DNA of 64,000 bases from Flavobacterium poyangense (GCF_011751075.1 NZ_JAALLN010000001.1:1150729-1214728), one strand, 5' to 3'. Positions 8,810 to 18,498 are shown, counted from the first letter of the stretch. Numbers and translations: made by a program. The notes: generated from the sequence alone by a model not told the origin.

Positions 8810-10156
8810 TTAATTCGGTTTTCTGCCATTAATCATTTCGAATAATTCCAATGCATTTCCGTCTGTTAAAAGAGAAACATAATGACAAATGTGAAGCAAA
8901 CGATCGTATAAATTCGTTTTCTCTAAACGATGTTTTTCGGGCAGCATTTTTAGCAATAATTTATCGTAATTGGATGCTTTTCCGTCATAGTCATTATTGA
9001 AAGCTGTAATAAACTTATCCAGCAAGGTTTGAATAATCTGGTACCCTACAATCTCTTTCTCGATAACTTCTCTGCTTTGATAGATTTTATCGACACTTAA
9101 GTTGATAATGTCTTTCATCTGAGCTTTGTATTTACTTCTGTCTGTTAAAGCAAACGGAAATTTTCCGGCCAGAATTGCTTCTTCATTTTCAACAAAAACA
9201 TTTACGGCATCATTAATCAACGTTCCGATAGCTAAAGCACGCAAATAACTGATTCTGTCTTCTTTTGTCGTTAAGGTTTGGTATTTGGCGACTCCAATAT
9301 TGTCTTTTACCAATTTGATTAAATATTCTAAGGCATAATCTTCAGAAACTAATCCGAGATTTATTCCGTCTTCAAAATCTATGATCGTGTAGCAAATATC
9401 ATCTGCCGCTTCTACCAAATAGGCCAATGGGTGTCTTTCGAAACCAATATCCTCTCCGGATTTATTGGCAATCATTCCCATGTCTTTGGCTACTTCTTCG
9501 AAAAAAGTTTTATCGGACTGGAAGAACCCGTATTTTTTATCGGCAATGTTTGACGTTGGTTTTTTAGGCAGACTTTCTTTTGGGTATTTCATAAAAGCGC
9601 CTAAAGTAGCATACGAAATTCTTAAACCACCTTCAATTCCCGGACGACTGGCGGTCAGTACCGAAAATCCGTTGGCATTTCCTTCAAAATCAATTAGGTC
9701 CTGCCATTCTTTAGCCGTTAGTTGTTCTTTGTATTTTTGCCCTTTTCCGATTGAAAAATATTCTCCAATGGCTTTTTCACCGGAATGTCCAAAGGGCGGA
9801 TTCCCAATGTCATGCGCCAGAGAAGCAGCCGCCACAATAGCGCCAAAATCGTTCATGTGATAACCGTGAACCTCTTTTAGATGTGGATATTTTTCTATGA
9901 TTTTTTTTCCCACCAAACGTCCTAATGAGCGTCCGACAACGGAAACTTCTAAACTGTGCGTTAGTCTGGTATGCACAAAATCGGTTTTAGAAAGCGGAAT
10001 TACCTGCGTTTTATCCTGCAATGATCTGAAGGCTGCCGAAAAGATAATTCGGTCATAATCTACCTCAAAACCTAAGCGGGTATCATCTTGTTCTACACGT
10101 AATCTCTTGCTGGTATCGCCTTGGCGTTTGAGTGATAATAGTTGTTCCCAGTTCAT
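8810..10156 (-). CDS. dgt: Deoxyguanosinetriphosphate triphosphohydrolase (dNTPase)
   Basis: 448 residues of an HD-domain phosphohydrolase. Metal-binding residues can be read in HTRLTHSLEVSVVG, in AHDIGNPPFGHSGE (the paired His-Asp) and in the Asp of EAADDICYTIIDFEDG. The enzyme cleaves dGTP, and in many homologues other dNTPs, to the nucleoside and triphosphate, acting on the nucleotide pool in the cytosol. Length and motif order match Dgt of the longer type. It stands alone, convergent with the DUF3078 gene, and its start lies 87 bp from the end of the Lrp gene. Substrate range and allosteric control are not visible from the sequence. Confidence 0.9.
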   Translation of the reverse strand: MNWEQLLSLKRQGDTSKRLRVEQDDTRLGFEVDYDRIIFSAAFRSLQDKTQVIPLSKTDFVHTRLTHSLEVSVVGRSLGRLVGKKIIEKYPHLKEVHGYHMNDFGAIVAAASLAHDIGNPPFGHSGEKAIGEYFSIGKGQKYKEQLTAKEWQDLIDFEGNANGFSVLTASRPGIEGGLRISYATLGAFMKYPKESLPKKPTSNIADKKYGFFQSDKTFFEEVAKDMGMIANKSGEDIGFERHPLAYLVEAADDICYTIIDFEDGINLGLVSEDYALEYLIKLVKDNIGVAKYQTLTTKEDRISYLRALAIGTLINDAVNVFVENEEAILAGKFPFALTDRSKYKAQMKDIINLSVDKIYQSREVIEKEIVGYQIIQTLLDKFITAFNNDYDGKASNYDKLLLKMLPEKHRLEKTNLYDRLLHICHYVSLLTDGNALELFEMINGRKPN

Positions 10157-10243
10157 TGTAATTTTAGATTGTGGATTTTAGATATTAAATCGAATGCCAA
10201 AAATACGCTAATTTTAGGACTTTCTTGAAGTGGTTAACATCTA

Positions 10244-10705
10244 TTAAAATTCCAACGCCGTACTGTATTTAATTTCGCCCATCACAAAAATACTGTTGGT
10301 GTTTCCGATATTCTCGATAGTCGATAATTTGTTCATTACAAAATCCTGATAACTAGCCATATCCTGAACTAAAATTTTCAACATAAAGTCATAGTCGCCC
10401 GCAATGTTGTAACATTCAATAATCTCGGGAAGCGCTACGATATCTTTTACAAAATTACTTCCTACGTTTTTTGCATGTTCTTTTAATCGGACATTACAAA
10501 AAACAGTCATCCCGCAATTCATTTTTTTCTTGTCTAACAACGCCACATATTTTGTGATGTAGCCATCGCGTTCTAATCTTTTTATACGTTCATAAACAGG
10601 TGTAACGGTCAGAAATAACTTCGCAGCCAAGTCTTTTGTATTGATATTGGAGTCTTCCTGAAGATGTCTGAGGATCTGTAAATCGGTTTTGTCTAAGTTT
10701 TCCAT
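10244..10705 (-). CDS. Lrp/AsnC-family transcriptional regulator
   Basis: 153 residues. The N-terminal winged helix-turn-helix reads LDKTDLQILRHLQEDSNINT, then KDLAAKLFLTVTPVYERIKR, which is close to Lrp. The C-terminal half is the RAM (AsnC ligand-binding) domain, with PEIIECYNIAGDYDFMLKIL. Such proteins form octamers and respond to amino acids. The gene is divergent from metE across a 156-bp shared control region, so methionine-responsive control of metE or autoregulation is a reasonable inference. No specific binding site was recognised. Confidence 0.88.
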   Translation of the reverse strand: MENLDKTDLQILRHLQEDSNINTKDLAAKLFLTVTPVYERIKRLERDGYITKYVALLDKKKMNCGMTVFCNVRLKEHAKNVGSNFVKDIVALPEIIECYNIAGDYDFMLKILVQDMASYQDFVMNKLSTIENIGNTNSIFVMGEIKYSTALEF

Positions 10706-10829
10706 AGTAATTTTTACGGCTAAAGGTTCGTTTCAAAGAATTCATCAGTAATAAAATCTTTAAAAACCTATTTTAAAAATACAATTCACTGAAATAAAAC
10801 CCAAATCTAAGTATTATAATCCAATGATA

Positions 10830-10837
10830 TAAATTTG
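10830..10837 (+). promoter_or_regulatory. Candidate -7 element of the metE promoter
   Basis: TAAATTTG matches the Bacteroidota consensus TAnnTTTG, 24 bp before the metE start. No good TTTG is present at the -33 distance, so help from a regulator may be needed. Confidence 0.4.
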
Positions 10838-10861
10838 TTCCGTAAAAAATACTGAATCAAA

Positions 10862-13186
10862 ATGAAAACAAACAACTTAGGTTATCCAAGAATTGGCAGC
10901 AATCGGGAATTAAAAAAGGCCAGCGAATTATATTGGGCAGGAAAAATTTCGGTTGACGAACTAGTCGAAGCCGGAAAAGACATTCGTCGTACCAACTGGA
11001 AATTGCAACATGAAGCCGGAGTAGATTTAATTCCTTCTAATGATTTCTCTTTTTATGATCAGGTACTGGATCTTACCCTGACTTTAGGAGCGATCCCGGA
11101 ACGTTATAACGATTTTGCAAAATCAAACTCTTCTATCGATTTGTACTTTGCTATGGCAAGAGGTGCACAGAAAAACGGACAGGATGTTGTAGCTATGGAA
11201 ATGACAAAATGGTTTGATACCAACTACCATTATATTGTTCCTGAATTCACTAAAAATCAAAAGTTTGCTTTGTTTTCAGAAAAAATAATTACTGAATTTA
11301 AAGAAGCTAATGCTTTAGGAATCGCAACAAAACCGGTTTTAATTGGGCCTATTTCGTACTTACTTTTAGGAAAAGAGAAAGAAGACGGTTTTAATCGTAT
11401 CGATCTTATCGAAAATTTACTGCCGGTTTACTTCGAAATTTTAGAAAAATTAGAAGCTCTGGGAGCGAAATACATTCAATTAGACGAGCCGTTTTTGGCG
11501 TTGAATCTGACTGACAAGGAGCGCGATACTTTCACGAAAGTATACAACGAAATCAACAAACGCTTCCCGAATATCAAAATCATTCTTGCTAACTATTTTG
11601 ATTGTTTTGGAGAAAACTTAGCTACTGCTTTGGCTTTGCCGGTTGACACTTTCCATTTAGATTTAGTTCGTTGTCCTTCTCAATTAGACGATATTTTAGA
11701 ATCCGGTCAGCTGGCAGCAAACGTAAACCTTTCGTTAGGAGTTGTTGACGGACGTAATATCTGGAAAAATGATTTCAAAAAATCTTTGGCTATCATCGAG
11801 AAAGCGGTAACCGCTTTGGGTGCAGACAGAGTTTTTGTAGCTCCTTCCTGCTCTTTGGTTCACTCTCCTTGTGATTTAAATTTAGAGACCAATGACAAAA
11901 CCCTGACTCCTGAAATTAAGCAATGGCTGGCTTTTGCTAAACAAAAAATCGAAGAGATTACTTTATTAAAACAATTTGCCACTAATGAAGTAGATCGTAA
12001 CAATTCTGCTGAATTTGCAGAAAACACATTTGCGAACGAAAACCGTAAAACGTCAACATTAATTCACAATCAAGTTGTTAAAAATCGTGTTGCCGGAATC
12101 AAAAAAGGTGACGATCAAAGGCAGAATACATTTGCAACACGTCGTCAAAAACAAATTGCAGCTTTAAAACTGCCTTTATTTCCAACCACTACCATTGGTT
12201 CGTTCCCACAAACTGCCGAAGTCAGAAGCTGGAGAGCTAAATTTAAAAAAGGCGAATTAACACAAGCCGAATACGATGCTTTACTGGAAAAAGAAACCGA
12301 AGAAACCATTCGTTTTCAGGAAGAATCCGGAATTGATGTTTTGGTTCACGGTGAATTTGAGCGTAATGACATGGTAGAATATTTTGGAGAACAACTGGAC
12401 GGATTTACTTTTACTAAAAATGGCTGGGTTCAGAGTTACGGTAGCCGTTGTGTAAAACCACCGGTTATTTATGGCGATGTTTCAAGACCCAACCCTATGA
12501 CGGTAAGATGGGCAAAATTTGCGCAATCTTTAAGTCCAAAATGGGTAAAAGGAATGTTAACAGGCCCTGTTACTATCCTGCAATGGTCTTTTGTTCGTAA
12601 TGATCAGCCTCGTTCTGAAACTTGTACACAAATCGCTTTGGCCATTCGTGATGAAGTGGTGGATCTGGAAAAAGCAGGAATTAAAATCATTCAAATTGAT
12701 GAACCTGCCATTCGCGAAGGACTTCCGTTGAGAAAAGAAGAATGGGCCGCCTATCTGGATTGGGCTGTTAAAGCATTCCGAATTTCTGCCAGCGGTGTGC
12801 AAGATGACACGCAGATTCACACGCATATGTGTTACAGCGAATTTAACGACATCATTCAGAATATCGCCGATATGGACGCGGACGTAATCACCATTGAATG
12901 TTCCCGTTCACAAATGGAATTATTAGATGCTTTTGCCGACTTTAAATATCCGAACGAAATTGGCCCGGGCGTTTATGACATTCACTCTCCTCGTGTGCCT
13001 TCCAGCCAGGAAATGGTAAAACTATTAGAAAAGGCTGCCGCTGTAATTCCGGTAGATCAATTATGGGTAAATCCTGACTGTGGTTTAAAAACACGTCATT
13101 GGGATGAAACTAAAAAAGCTTTAATTGAGATGGTTGCTGCTGCTCAGGGAATGAGAGCTGCAGTTGAAAACGAAATTACTTTATAA
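10862..13186 (+). CDS. metE: Cobalamin-independent methionine synthase
   Basis: 774 residues, full length for MetE. It transfers the methyl group of 5-methyltetrahydropteroyltri-glutamate to homocysteine in the cytosol. The N-terminal half carries the folate-binding start (NNLGYPRIGSNRELKKA). The C-terminal barrel has the zinc site: His and Cys in HTHMCYSEF, Glu in ITIECSRSQME, and Cys in NPDCGLKTR. The genome also encodes the cobalamin-dependent enzyme (29.4-33.1 kb), so methionine can be made with or without B12. It is divergent from an Lrp regulator. No SAM riboswitch was seen in the short leader, which sets it apart from the other met units here. Confidence 0.96.
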   Translation: MKTNNLGYPRIGSNRELKKASELYWAGKISVDELVEAGKDIRRTNWKLQHEAGVDLIPSNDFSFYDQVLDLTLTLGAIPERYNDFAKSNSSIDLYFAMARGAQKNGQDVVAMEMTKWFDTNYHYIVPEFTKNQKFALFSEKIITEFKEANALGIATKPVLIGPISYLLLGKEKEDGFNRIDLIENLLPVYFEILEKLEALGAKYIQLDEPFLALNLTDKERDTFTKVYNEINKRFPNIKIILANYFDCFGENLATALALPVDTFHLDLVRCPSQLDDILESGQLAANVNLSLGVVDGRNIWKNDFKKSLAIIEKAVTALGADRVFVAPSCSLVHSPCDLNLETNDKTLTPEIKQWLAFAKQKIEEITLLKQFATNEVDRNNSAEFAENTFANENRKTSTLIHNQVVKNRVAGIKKGDDQRQNTFATRRQKQIAALKLPLFPTTTIGSFPQTAEVRSWRAKFKKGELTQAEYDALLEKETEETIRFQEESGIDVLVHGEFERNDMVEYFGEQLDGFTFTKNGWVQSYGSRCVKPPVIYGDVSRPNPMTVRWAKFAQSLSPKWVKGMLTGPVTILQWSFVRNDQPRSETCTQIALAIRDEVVDLEKAGIKIIQIDEPAIREGLPLRKEEWAAYLDWAVKAFRISASGVQDDTQIHTHMCYSEFNDIIQNIADMDADVITIECSRSQMELLDAFADFKYPNEIGPGVYDIHSPRVPSSQEMVKLLEKAAAVIPVDQLWVNPDCGLKTRHWDETKKALIEMVAAAQGMRAAVENEITL

Positions 13187-13216
13187 TTTTAATTTGGATA
13201 TTTTTGTTTTTTAGTG

Positions 13217-13274
13217 CCAACAAGTGGAGTCGAAAATCTTGTAGTTATGATTTCTTTCGACTTCACTGCTGTTG
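13217..13274. terminator. Long imperfect hairpin between convergent metE and amidotransferase genes
   Basis: GCCAACAAGTGGAGTCGAAA pairs imperfectly with TTTCGACTTCACTGCTGTTGG, and T-rich runs flank both sides. It is likely a bidirectional terminator. Confidence 0.55.
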
Positions 13275-13284
13275 GTTTTATCTT

Positions 13285-13980
13285 TTATTGTATCAGATAA
13301 TCTAAAAACCCAAACATAATTGTATTGTTTTGCTCTATAAATGCAGTAGTATTCAAAATAGTATCTAAAGACTGAATGTACTTATTTTCTATTAGTTCCT
13401 TTTGTCCTGCTAAGACCATTTCACGCATCGTTTCGTTTGTAACTTCAAAATGAAACTGCAATCCTAAAACCTGTTCTTTATACAAAAATCCCTGATTGTA
13501 ACAGCCCTCAGATTGAAATAAACGAATCGCATTTTCAGGAATTGAAAAAGTTTCTCCATGCCAGTGAAACACCTCTAAAACCGATGGAACATTTTTTAAG
13601 ATCGGTAATTCAGGAGCAACAACCTCAACAGGATACCAACCAATTTCTTTGTCTTTATTTGCCGAAACTTCTCCGCCTAAAACATGGGAAATCAATTGTG
13701 CTCCCAAACAAATTCCGATTACTTTTTTACCTTGATCAATTGCTTCTTTTATGAATCTCTTTTCTGTTTTAAGCCAGGGAAAATCAGCCTCATCGTGAAC
13801 ACTCATTTCACCACCCATCACGATTAAAACATCAATCTCTGCTAAATCAGGAAGTGTTTCTCCTTTATATAAATGGGTATAAGTTAACTTATGATTGTGG
13901 ATTGCAATCCATTCTTCCATACAACCTAAACCTTCAAAGTCTACGTGTTGTAAACAATGGATATTTACTATTTGCGCCAT
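13285..13980 (-). CDS. Class I glutamine amidotransferase-like protein (GMP-synthase-like)
   Basis: 231 residues. The nucleophile elbow is GICLGAQLISHVLGGEV (Cys at about 92). The His-Glu of the triad lies in LGLQFHFEVTNE. This is a stand-alone GATase1 domain of the YfeJ/GMP-synthase-like group. Members include gamma-glutamyl hydrolases and amidotransferases of unknown acceptor, and no partner synthetase domain is nearby. The substrate cannot be assigned. It is convergent with metE and separated from the porin-like gene by 95 bp. Confidence 0.8.
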   Translation of the reverse strand: MAQIVNIHCLQHVDFEGLGCMEEWIAIHNHKLTYTHLYKGETLPDLAEIDVLIVMGGEMSVHDEADFPWLKTEKRFIKEAIDQGKKVIGICLGAQLISHVLGGEVSANKDKEIGWYPVEVVAPELPILKNVPSVLEVFHWHGETFSIPENAIRLFQSEGCYNQGFLYKEQVLGLQFHFEVTNETMREMVLAGQKELIENKYIQSLDTILNTTAFIEQNNTIMFGFLDYLIQ

Positions 13981-14025
13981 AATCTATTTTGTTATCTAAT
14001 GGAAGTTTGTTTTTCAAAAATACAA

Positions 14026-14053
14026 AAAAAGCACCCCGATTGGAGTGCTTTTT
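14026..14053 (-). terminator. Intrinsic terminator of the porin-like gene
   Basis: The stem AAAAAGCAC/GTGCTTTTT has a 10-nt loop and lies 22 bp past the stop. The T run reads correctly on the minus strand. Confidence 0.8.
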
Positions 14054-14075
14054 ATAATTGAAAATTAACTTAAAA

Positions 14076-14657
14076 TTAGAAATTTTTAGAAATTCCAATG
14101 TTAAATGTCTGTCCAAAGTTAAAGTAGAATTTATTAACATCTGCTCCGTTATTGTCATAACTCAATGTTTCGTATCCTAAACCACCAATACTGAAGTTAA
14201 GACCGAATCCTTTTTTCATATTGATAAAAAGAGCTGGAGTTACACCTACGTACATACCGTCAGCTTTAGCTTTTGAAGAAAAACCGTTGTTATCAATTCT
14301 TTTGTCTGTTTGATTTTGGAAACCTGCTCCTAAATCAGCAAAAACAGAGAAAGTTTGGCTCAATGGCACTGAATAACGTACAAATGCTCCAAATTTAGAG
14401 CTGTTTGTTTTGTATTCTGTAGTTCCTTGATCATCTTTTGAAGAAGCCACTGTAAATTCACCTCCAACAGTCCAGTTGTCGTTGAATTGGTAACCTACTC
14501 TAGGAGAGAAATGAAATTCACTTTCTTTTCTTTCATCACCTGCAAATTCTCTAGTTTCTGAAGCATAACCGATACTTCCACCTACTAATACTGTTCCTTT
14601 TTGCGCGCTTACAAAACTAGTTATCGCTAATGCAGCGACAATCAAAATTTTTTTCAT
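14076..14657 (-). CDS. Outer-membrane beta-barrel protein (porin-like, OmpA-type barrel)
   Basis: 193 residues. The signal peptide MKKILIVAALAITSFVSAQK is followed by an eight-stranded barrel pattern: GYASETREF, FHFSPRVGYQFNDNWTVGGE, FGAFVRYSVPL and FSVFADLGAGFQN, ending in FNIGISKNF with a terminal Phe as expected for Bam recognition. The protein would sit in the outer membrane. Small barrels of this kind are abundant in Flavobacterium and their function is usually unknown. It is divergent from gldA and has its own terminator. Confidence 0.8.
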   Translation of the reverse strand: MKKILIVAALAITSFVSAQKGTVLVGGSIGYASETREFAGDERKESEFHFSPRVGYQFNDNWTVGGEFTVASSKDDQGTTEYKTNSSKFGAFVRYSVPLSQTFSVFADLGAGFQNQTDKRIDNNGFSSKAKADGMYVGVTPALFINMKKGFGLNFSIGGLGYETLSYDNNGADVNKFYFNFGQTFNIGISKNF

Positions 14658-14782
14658 AATTTGGGTTTTTAATTTAAATTGTATTGTCCCTTAAGCAAGA
14701 ACGATGCCGTCATTGCTCGGTTTTATATTTATTTTAAGAATTCTTTGAAAGATAATTTTTAGCAATCAAAGTTATTTCTGTT

Positions 14783-14790
14783 TACTTTTG
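14783..14790 (+). promoter_or_regulatory. Candidate -7 element of the gldA promoter
   Basis: TACTTTTG fits TAnnTTTG and lies 16 bp before the gldA ATG. No clear -33 box was found. Confidence 0.4.
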
Positions 14791-14806
14791 TAGCAAATAA
14801 AAAGTT

Positions 14807-15703
14807 ATGTCGATAGAAGTAAACAGTATATCAAAAAGTTACGGAACACAAAAAGCGCTTAATGAAGTTTCTTTTACAATTGAAAAGGGTGAAATCGTCG
14901 GATTTCTTGGTCCAAATGGAGCCGGAAAATCTACTTTGATGAAAATTTTGACTACTTATTTACTTGCCGATAGTGGCGCAGCCCTTGTAAATGGTCATGA
15001 TGTCATGACAGACACCAAGGCAGTACAACTTTCTATAGGCTACTTGCCGGAGCACAATCCTTTGTATTTGGATTTGTATGTTCGTGAATATTTGGCTTTT
15101 AACGCTGATGTTTATCAGGTAGCAAAAGCAAGAATCGAAGAAGTTATTGAACTGACAGGACTGACAATCGAAAGTCATAAAAAAATAGGACAATTGTCAA
15201 AAGGATACCGCCAACGCGTGGGACTTGCCAATGCTTTGCTTCATAATCCGGATGTTTTGATTTTAGACGAACCTACTACCGGTCTGGATCCTAATCAGTT
15301 AATGGAAATTCGAAATGTAATTAAAAACGTCGGAAAAAATAAAACCGTTTTCCTGTCAACTCACATCATGCAGGAAGTGGAAGCGATCTGTGATCGTGTC
15401 ATAATTATTGACAAAGGGCAGATTGTAGCGGATAAAAAACTAGACAAACTAATTTCTGAGGACAAACAACAGGTAATTGAAGTAGAATTTGACTATCAGG
15501 TGGAGCCGCAATTACTTGCCAAACTGGAAAACATCAGTTCTTATGTTAATACGCATGACATGATCTGGGAACTTACTTTTATTACCGAAAAAGACATGCG
15601 CCCTGCCCTTTTTGATTTTGCTAACGCGAATGGCCTAAAAACACTACAACTGAATCAAAAAAATAAAAATCTGGAAGCTGTGTTTAGAGAGATTACCAAA
15701 TAA
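14807..15703 (+). CDS. gldA: Gliding-motility ABC transporter ATP-binding protein GldA
   Basis: 298 residues, a length typical of GldA. The nucleotide-binding domain has Walker A GPNGAGKST, signature LSKGYRQRVGLANAL, Walker B VLILDEPTTGLD and the switch His in STHIMQE. A C-terminal extension follows (about 210-298). GldA works with the membrane proteins GldF and GldG, and the complex is needed for gliding in several flavobacteria. The gldFG genes are not in this window. The gene is monocistronic, with its own promoter and a strong terminator. General ABC-2 exporter subunits share these motifs, but the length and end-to-end similarity to GldA support the name. Confidence 0.85.
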   Translation: MSIEVNSISKSYGTQKALNEVSFTIEKGEIVGFLGPNGAGKSTLMKILTTYLLADSGAALVNGHDVMTDTKAVQLSIGYLPEHNPLYLDLYVREYLAFNADVYQVAKARIEEVIELTGLTIESHKKIGQLSKGYRQRVGLANALLHNPDVLILDEPTTGLDPNQLMEIRNVIKNVGKNKTVFLSTHIMQEVEAICDRVIIIDKGQIVADKKLDKLISEDKQQVIEVEFDYQVEPQLLAKLENISSYVNTHDMIWELTFITEKDMRPALFDFANANGLKTLQLNQKNKNLEAVFREITK

Positions 15704-15743
15704 GTTCTCAATCTCAGTTTATACTTTGATCTGCAAATACATG

Positions 15744-15780
15744 AAAAATCGCTCTATTAATTTATAGGGCGATTTTTTTT
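15744..15780 (+). terminator. Intrinsic terminator of gldA
   Basis: The stem AAAAATCGCTCTAT/ATAGGGCGATTTTT is followed by an eight-T run, about 40 bp after the stop. Confidence 0.88.
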
Positions 15781-15847
15781 TCGATTTTAAGACCGGGCAA
15801 CACGAAAACTATGGAGAGGCAAAAATCTTAGCCTGCTTTGTGTTTAT

Positions 15848-15970
15848 TTAACCGCAAAGGGCGCAAGATTTTTTTGCTTTCCCATACGCAAAGTTCGCAA
15901 AGCTTTACGTAAAAAGTCACCTTCAACCTTTGCGAACCTTACGTAAAACCTTTGCACCCTTTGCGGTTAA
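15848..15970. repeat. Palindromic spacer between gldA and the next receptor gene
   Basis: The arms TTAACCGCAAAGGGCGCAA (15848-15866) and TTGCACCCTTTGCGGTTAA (15952-15970) pair with one mismatch. Inside, a second layer of complementary words (CGCAAAGTTCGCAAAG and CCTTTGCGAACCTT) extends the fold. The rest of the gap to 16353 holds only a candidate promoter and a small frame. Confidence 0.8.
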
Positions 15971-16120
15971 AACAAACTACATTTTTTCACAAGAGACGAA
16001 ATATCGTACAAAACCTGCAACTTTTGAATCTGATTATTTAAAAGCAACTAACCTTCAGACAATTGCTTTTTTTACATAGAAATTTATTTTATTTTTATTT
16101 AGACTTGTTTTAAATAATAC

Positions 16121-16128
16121 TATCTTTG
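16121..16128 (+). promoter_or_regulatory. Candidate -7 element upstream of the TonB-receptor-like gene
   Basis: TATCTTTG is an exact TAnnTTTG match. The transcript would start near 16135 and give a leader of over 200 nt before the receptor start at 16354. Confidence 0.45.
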
Positions 16129-16155
16129 AGAATTGAAATTTCAAAAAACAGTCCA

Positions 16156-16266
16156 ATGCCTCTTTCAATTCCCTCTATCAAAAACTTCTCTTATCTGTTA
16201 CCGGAACAGATATTACGCTTTCAGAAAAAGATCTACATCCTACTGAAAGAGATTATCTTAAAATAA
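16156..16266 (+). CDS. Possible 36-residue leader ORF upstream of the TonB-receptor-like gene
   Basis: The frame starts MPLSIPSIKNFSYLLPEQIL just after the candidate promoter and ends 87 bp before the receptor start. The C-terminus is basic and hydrophobic (KKIYILLKEIILK). There is no family match that I recognise and no hairpin suggesting attenuation. It may be chance. Confidence 0.25.
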   Translation: MPLSIPSIKNFSYLLPEQILRFQKKIYILLKEIILK

Positions 16267-16353
16267 AACGCACTCATTAGCACTTGATTTACGCTGTTTT
16301 TGAACTCCCTGAGTTTAAAAACCCCTTTAATATCCTTTAAATAAATACGTAAT

Positions 16354-18477
16354 ATGAAAAATATTATAACCTCCCTTATGCTTGCTTTTTCGGTATACAG
16401 CTATTCGCAAACCGAAAAAGAAAAAGATAGTGTAGTCGAAACCACTATAAATGCTTTAGAAGAAATTGTAATCACCAAAAAGAAGGTTTTATATACCCAA
16501 AAATCAGATCGGCTTGTGTTTAATGTCGAAAACAGTATCGTCTCAGAAGGAGGAACTGCCTTAGATGTTTTATCACGTGCTCCGGGTGTTGTAGTCTCTC
16601 AGGATGGCGATTTATCGATAAGAGGACAACAAGGCGTTGCTGTTATGATCAATGGCAAATTGACGCAGCTTTCGCAAAAAGAACTTGCCAATTACTTAAA
16701 ATCTACTGCCTCTTCCAATATCAAACAGATCGAGGTTATTACTAATCCTTCTTCAAAATACGATGCTACAGGAAAAGCCGGGATCATCAATATTGTACTT
16801 AAAAAACCAAATTCATCAGGATTAAAGGGAACTGCTTTTGCCAGTTATGCCAGAGGACGAAAAAACAGAACCAATTCCGGATTTAACTTAAACTACAACA
16901 AAGACAAATGGGGTGTTTACGGTAACTACAGCTATACTTTTAGAGGAGAAGAGGAACGCAAAAAATTCAATCAGCTGCAATATACAGATGAAACCCGACA
17001 AACAGTTTCTTCCAAAAACTACCAAACTTCTGTCACTGATGAACCTCTTACATCAAACAATTTTAAAATTGGAACACAATATGAAATCTCTCCCAAAACA
17101 AATTTAGAGGTGTATGTTGATGCCAAAATTGGCCGTTATGAAAATATAGCAGATGGTAGAAATACATTGCTTAACGCCATGAATCAATTGCAATTTGATG
17201 CTGCCACCTATAACGACAGCAAAGAAAAATGGAATGATTATACCTATGCTTTTTCCGGAACTCATAAATTCAATACCGAAGGCAAAACGATGTCCTTTGA
17301 TTTTGAATATGAAACATCGAAATTCAGATCCAATCAATTTCAAAGTGCCAAAAATATAGATCCGGCCATAAATACTGAAATTAAGGATCGCAGAGGTTTT
17401 ATCCCTTCTCAGTTAAGAGTATTCACAGGAAAAGTTGATTTTAACAACCCTCTAAGAGAAAAAGAGTCTATCGAATGGGGCTTTAAAGGAAGCATAAAAA
17501 ACAACGACAACCCTTCTGTTTACGAATATTCCGAAAACAATCAATGGGTAGTCGACCTCAATTCTACCAATCATTTTGAGTACAAAGAACAGATCTATGC
17601 CGCATATGCCAACTACAAATACCAGCTGGAAAAATTAAATATTCAGGGAGGAATAAGAACAGAATATACGGCAATAAATATCCTGCAAAAAACCATGAAT
17701 GAAGAGCATAAAGACGATTATTTGAAATGGTTCCCAAGCCTTTCGTTAAAATATGAATTCACCGAAAATCATTCTATGCACGCTTCATACAGTAAAAGAA
17801 TCAACAGACCAAGTCAGTTTGATTTAAACCCGTTCCGTTTTTATGATGATTCTTTTAACTATTCACAGGGAAATCCGAATTTAATTCCTGAAATAACGCA
17901 TGCAGCAGAAATAGGTTATGCCTGGAAAAGCGCTTTTATGGCTACCGTATATTTCAACAAAACAAAAGACGTTTTTACCGAAGTTTATGTTTACAATCCG
18001 GCAGACAACACTACTGTGACTTCGCAGATTAACGTAGACAAATCCTATAATTACGGGGTAAATATTACCAATACGTCCGAAATCCGCAAATGGTGGTCTG
18101 TGAATACTCTTTTTAATGTTTTTGAAAATAAATTTATGGGGAACGTTTTAAACACGGAAAAAATCGATCCTATAGTAACGTTAAACATGAGTGTTCAGAA
18201 TTCGTTTACGATTACGGAAAGCTGGAAAGCGGAAATAAATGCACAATACCAATCGAAATCAAATCTTGGTATTTACGAACGTGACAGTTTTTTTGACTTG
18301 AGTATCGGAATTTCTAAACAGGTACTGGCAAACAAAGGAAGTATCAAACTTAATGTCACTGATATTTTCGATACCAATAACTTTTATATCAATTCGGTTA
18401 TCAGACAAACAAGCATCGATAAAAGATACGATCTTGATAATCGAATTGCCACAATAGCATTCACCTACAGAATCTAA
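16354..18477 (+). CDS. TonB-dependent-receptor-like outer-membrane protein (outer membrane beta-barrel family 3 type)
   Basis: 707 residues. The signal peptide ends near SYSQ. There is no carboxypeptidase-like front domain. A plug domain follows, with EEIVITKKKV, DVLSRAPGVVVSQDGDLSIRG, VMINGKLTQLS and IEVITNPSSKYDATGKAGIINIVLKK. The barrel holds NYSYTFRGEEE and SYSKRINRPSQFDLNPF, and ends AFTYRI. Proteins of this group resemble TonB receptors but often have an extended strand pattern, and their cargo is unknown. The gene is alone, with its own terminator. A signalling or peptide-related role is possible, but nothing near it tells. Confidence 0.8.
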   Translation: MKNIITSLMLAFSVYSYSQTEKEKDSVVETTINALEEIVITKKKVLYTQKSDRLVFNVENSIVSEGGTALDVLSRAPGVVVSQDGDLSIRGQQGVAVMINGKLTQLSQKELANYLKSTASSNIKQIEVITNPSSKYDATGKAGIINIVLKKPNSSGLKGTAFASYARGRKNRTNSGFNLNYNKDKWGVYGNYSYTFRGEEERKKFNQLQYTDETRQTVSSKNYQTSVTDEPLTSNNFKIGTQYEISPKTNLEVYVDAKIGRYENIADGRNTLLNAMNQLQFDAATYNDSKEKWNDYTYAFSGTHKFNTEGKTMSFDFEYETSKFRSNQFQSAKNIDPAINTEIKDRRGFIPSQLRVFTGKVDFNNPLREKESIEWGFKGSIKNNDNPSVYEYSENNQWVVDLNSTNHFEYKEQIYAAYANYKYQLEKLNIQGGIRTEYTAINILQKTMNEEHKDDYLKWFPSLSLKYEFTENHSMHASYSKRINRPSQFDLNPFRFYDDSFNYSQGNPNLIPEITHAAEIGYAWKSAFMATVYFNKTKDVFTEVYVYNPADNTTVTSQINVDKSYNYGVNITNTSEIRKWWSVNTLFNVFENKFMGNVLNTEKIDPIVTLNMSVQNSFTITESWKAEINAQYQSKSNLGIYERDSFFDLSIGISKQVLANKGSIKLNVTDIFDTNNFYINSVIRQTSIDKRYDLDNRIATIAFTYRI

Positions 18478-18498
18478 AACTACCTTTTTTGCCTCTAG

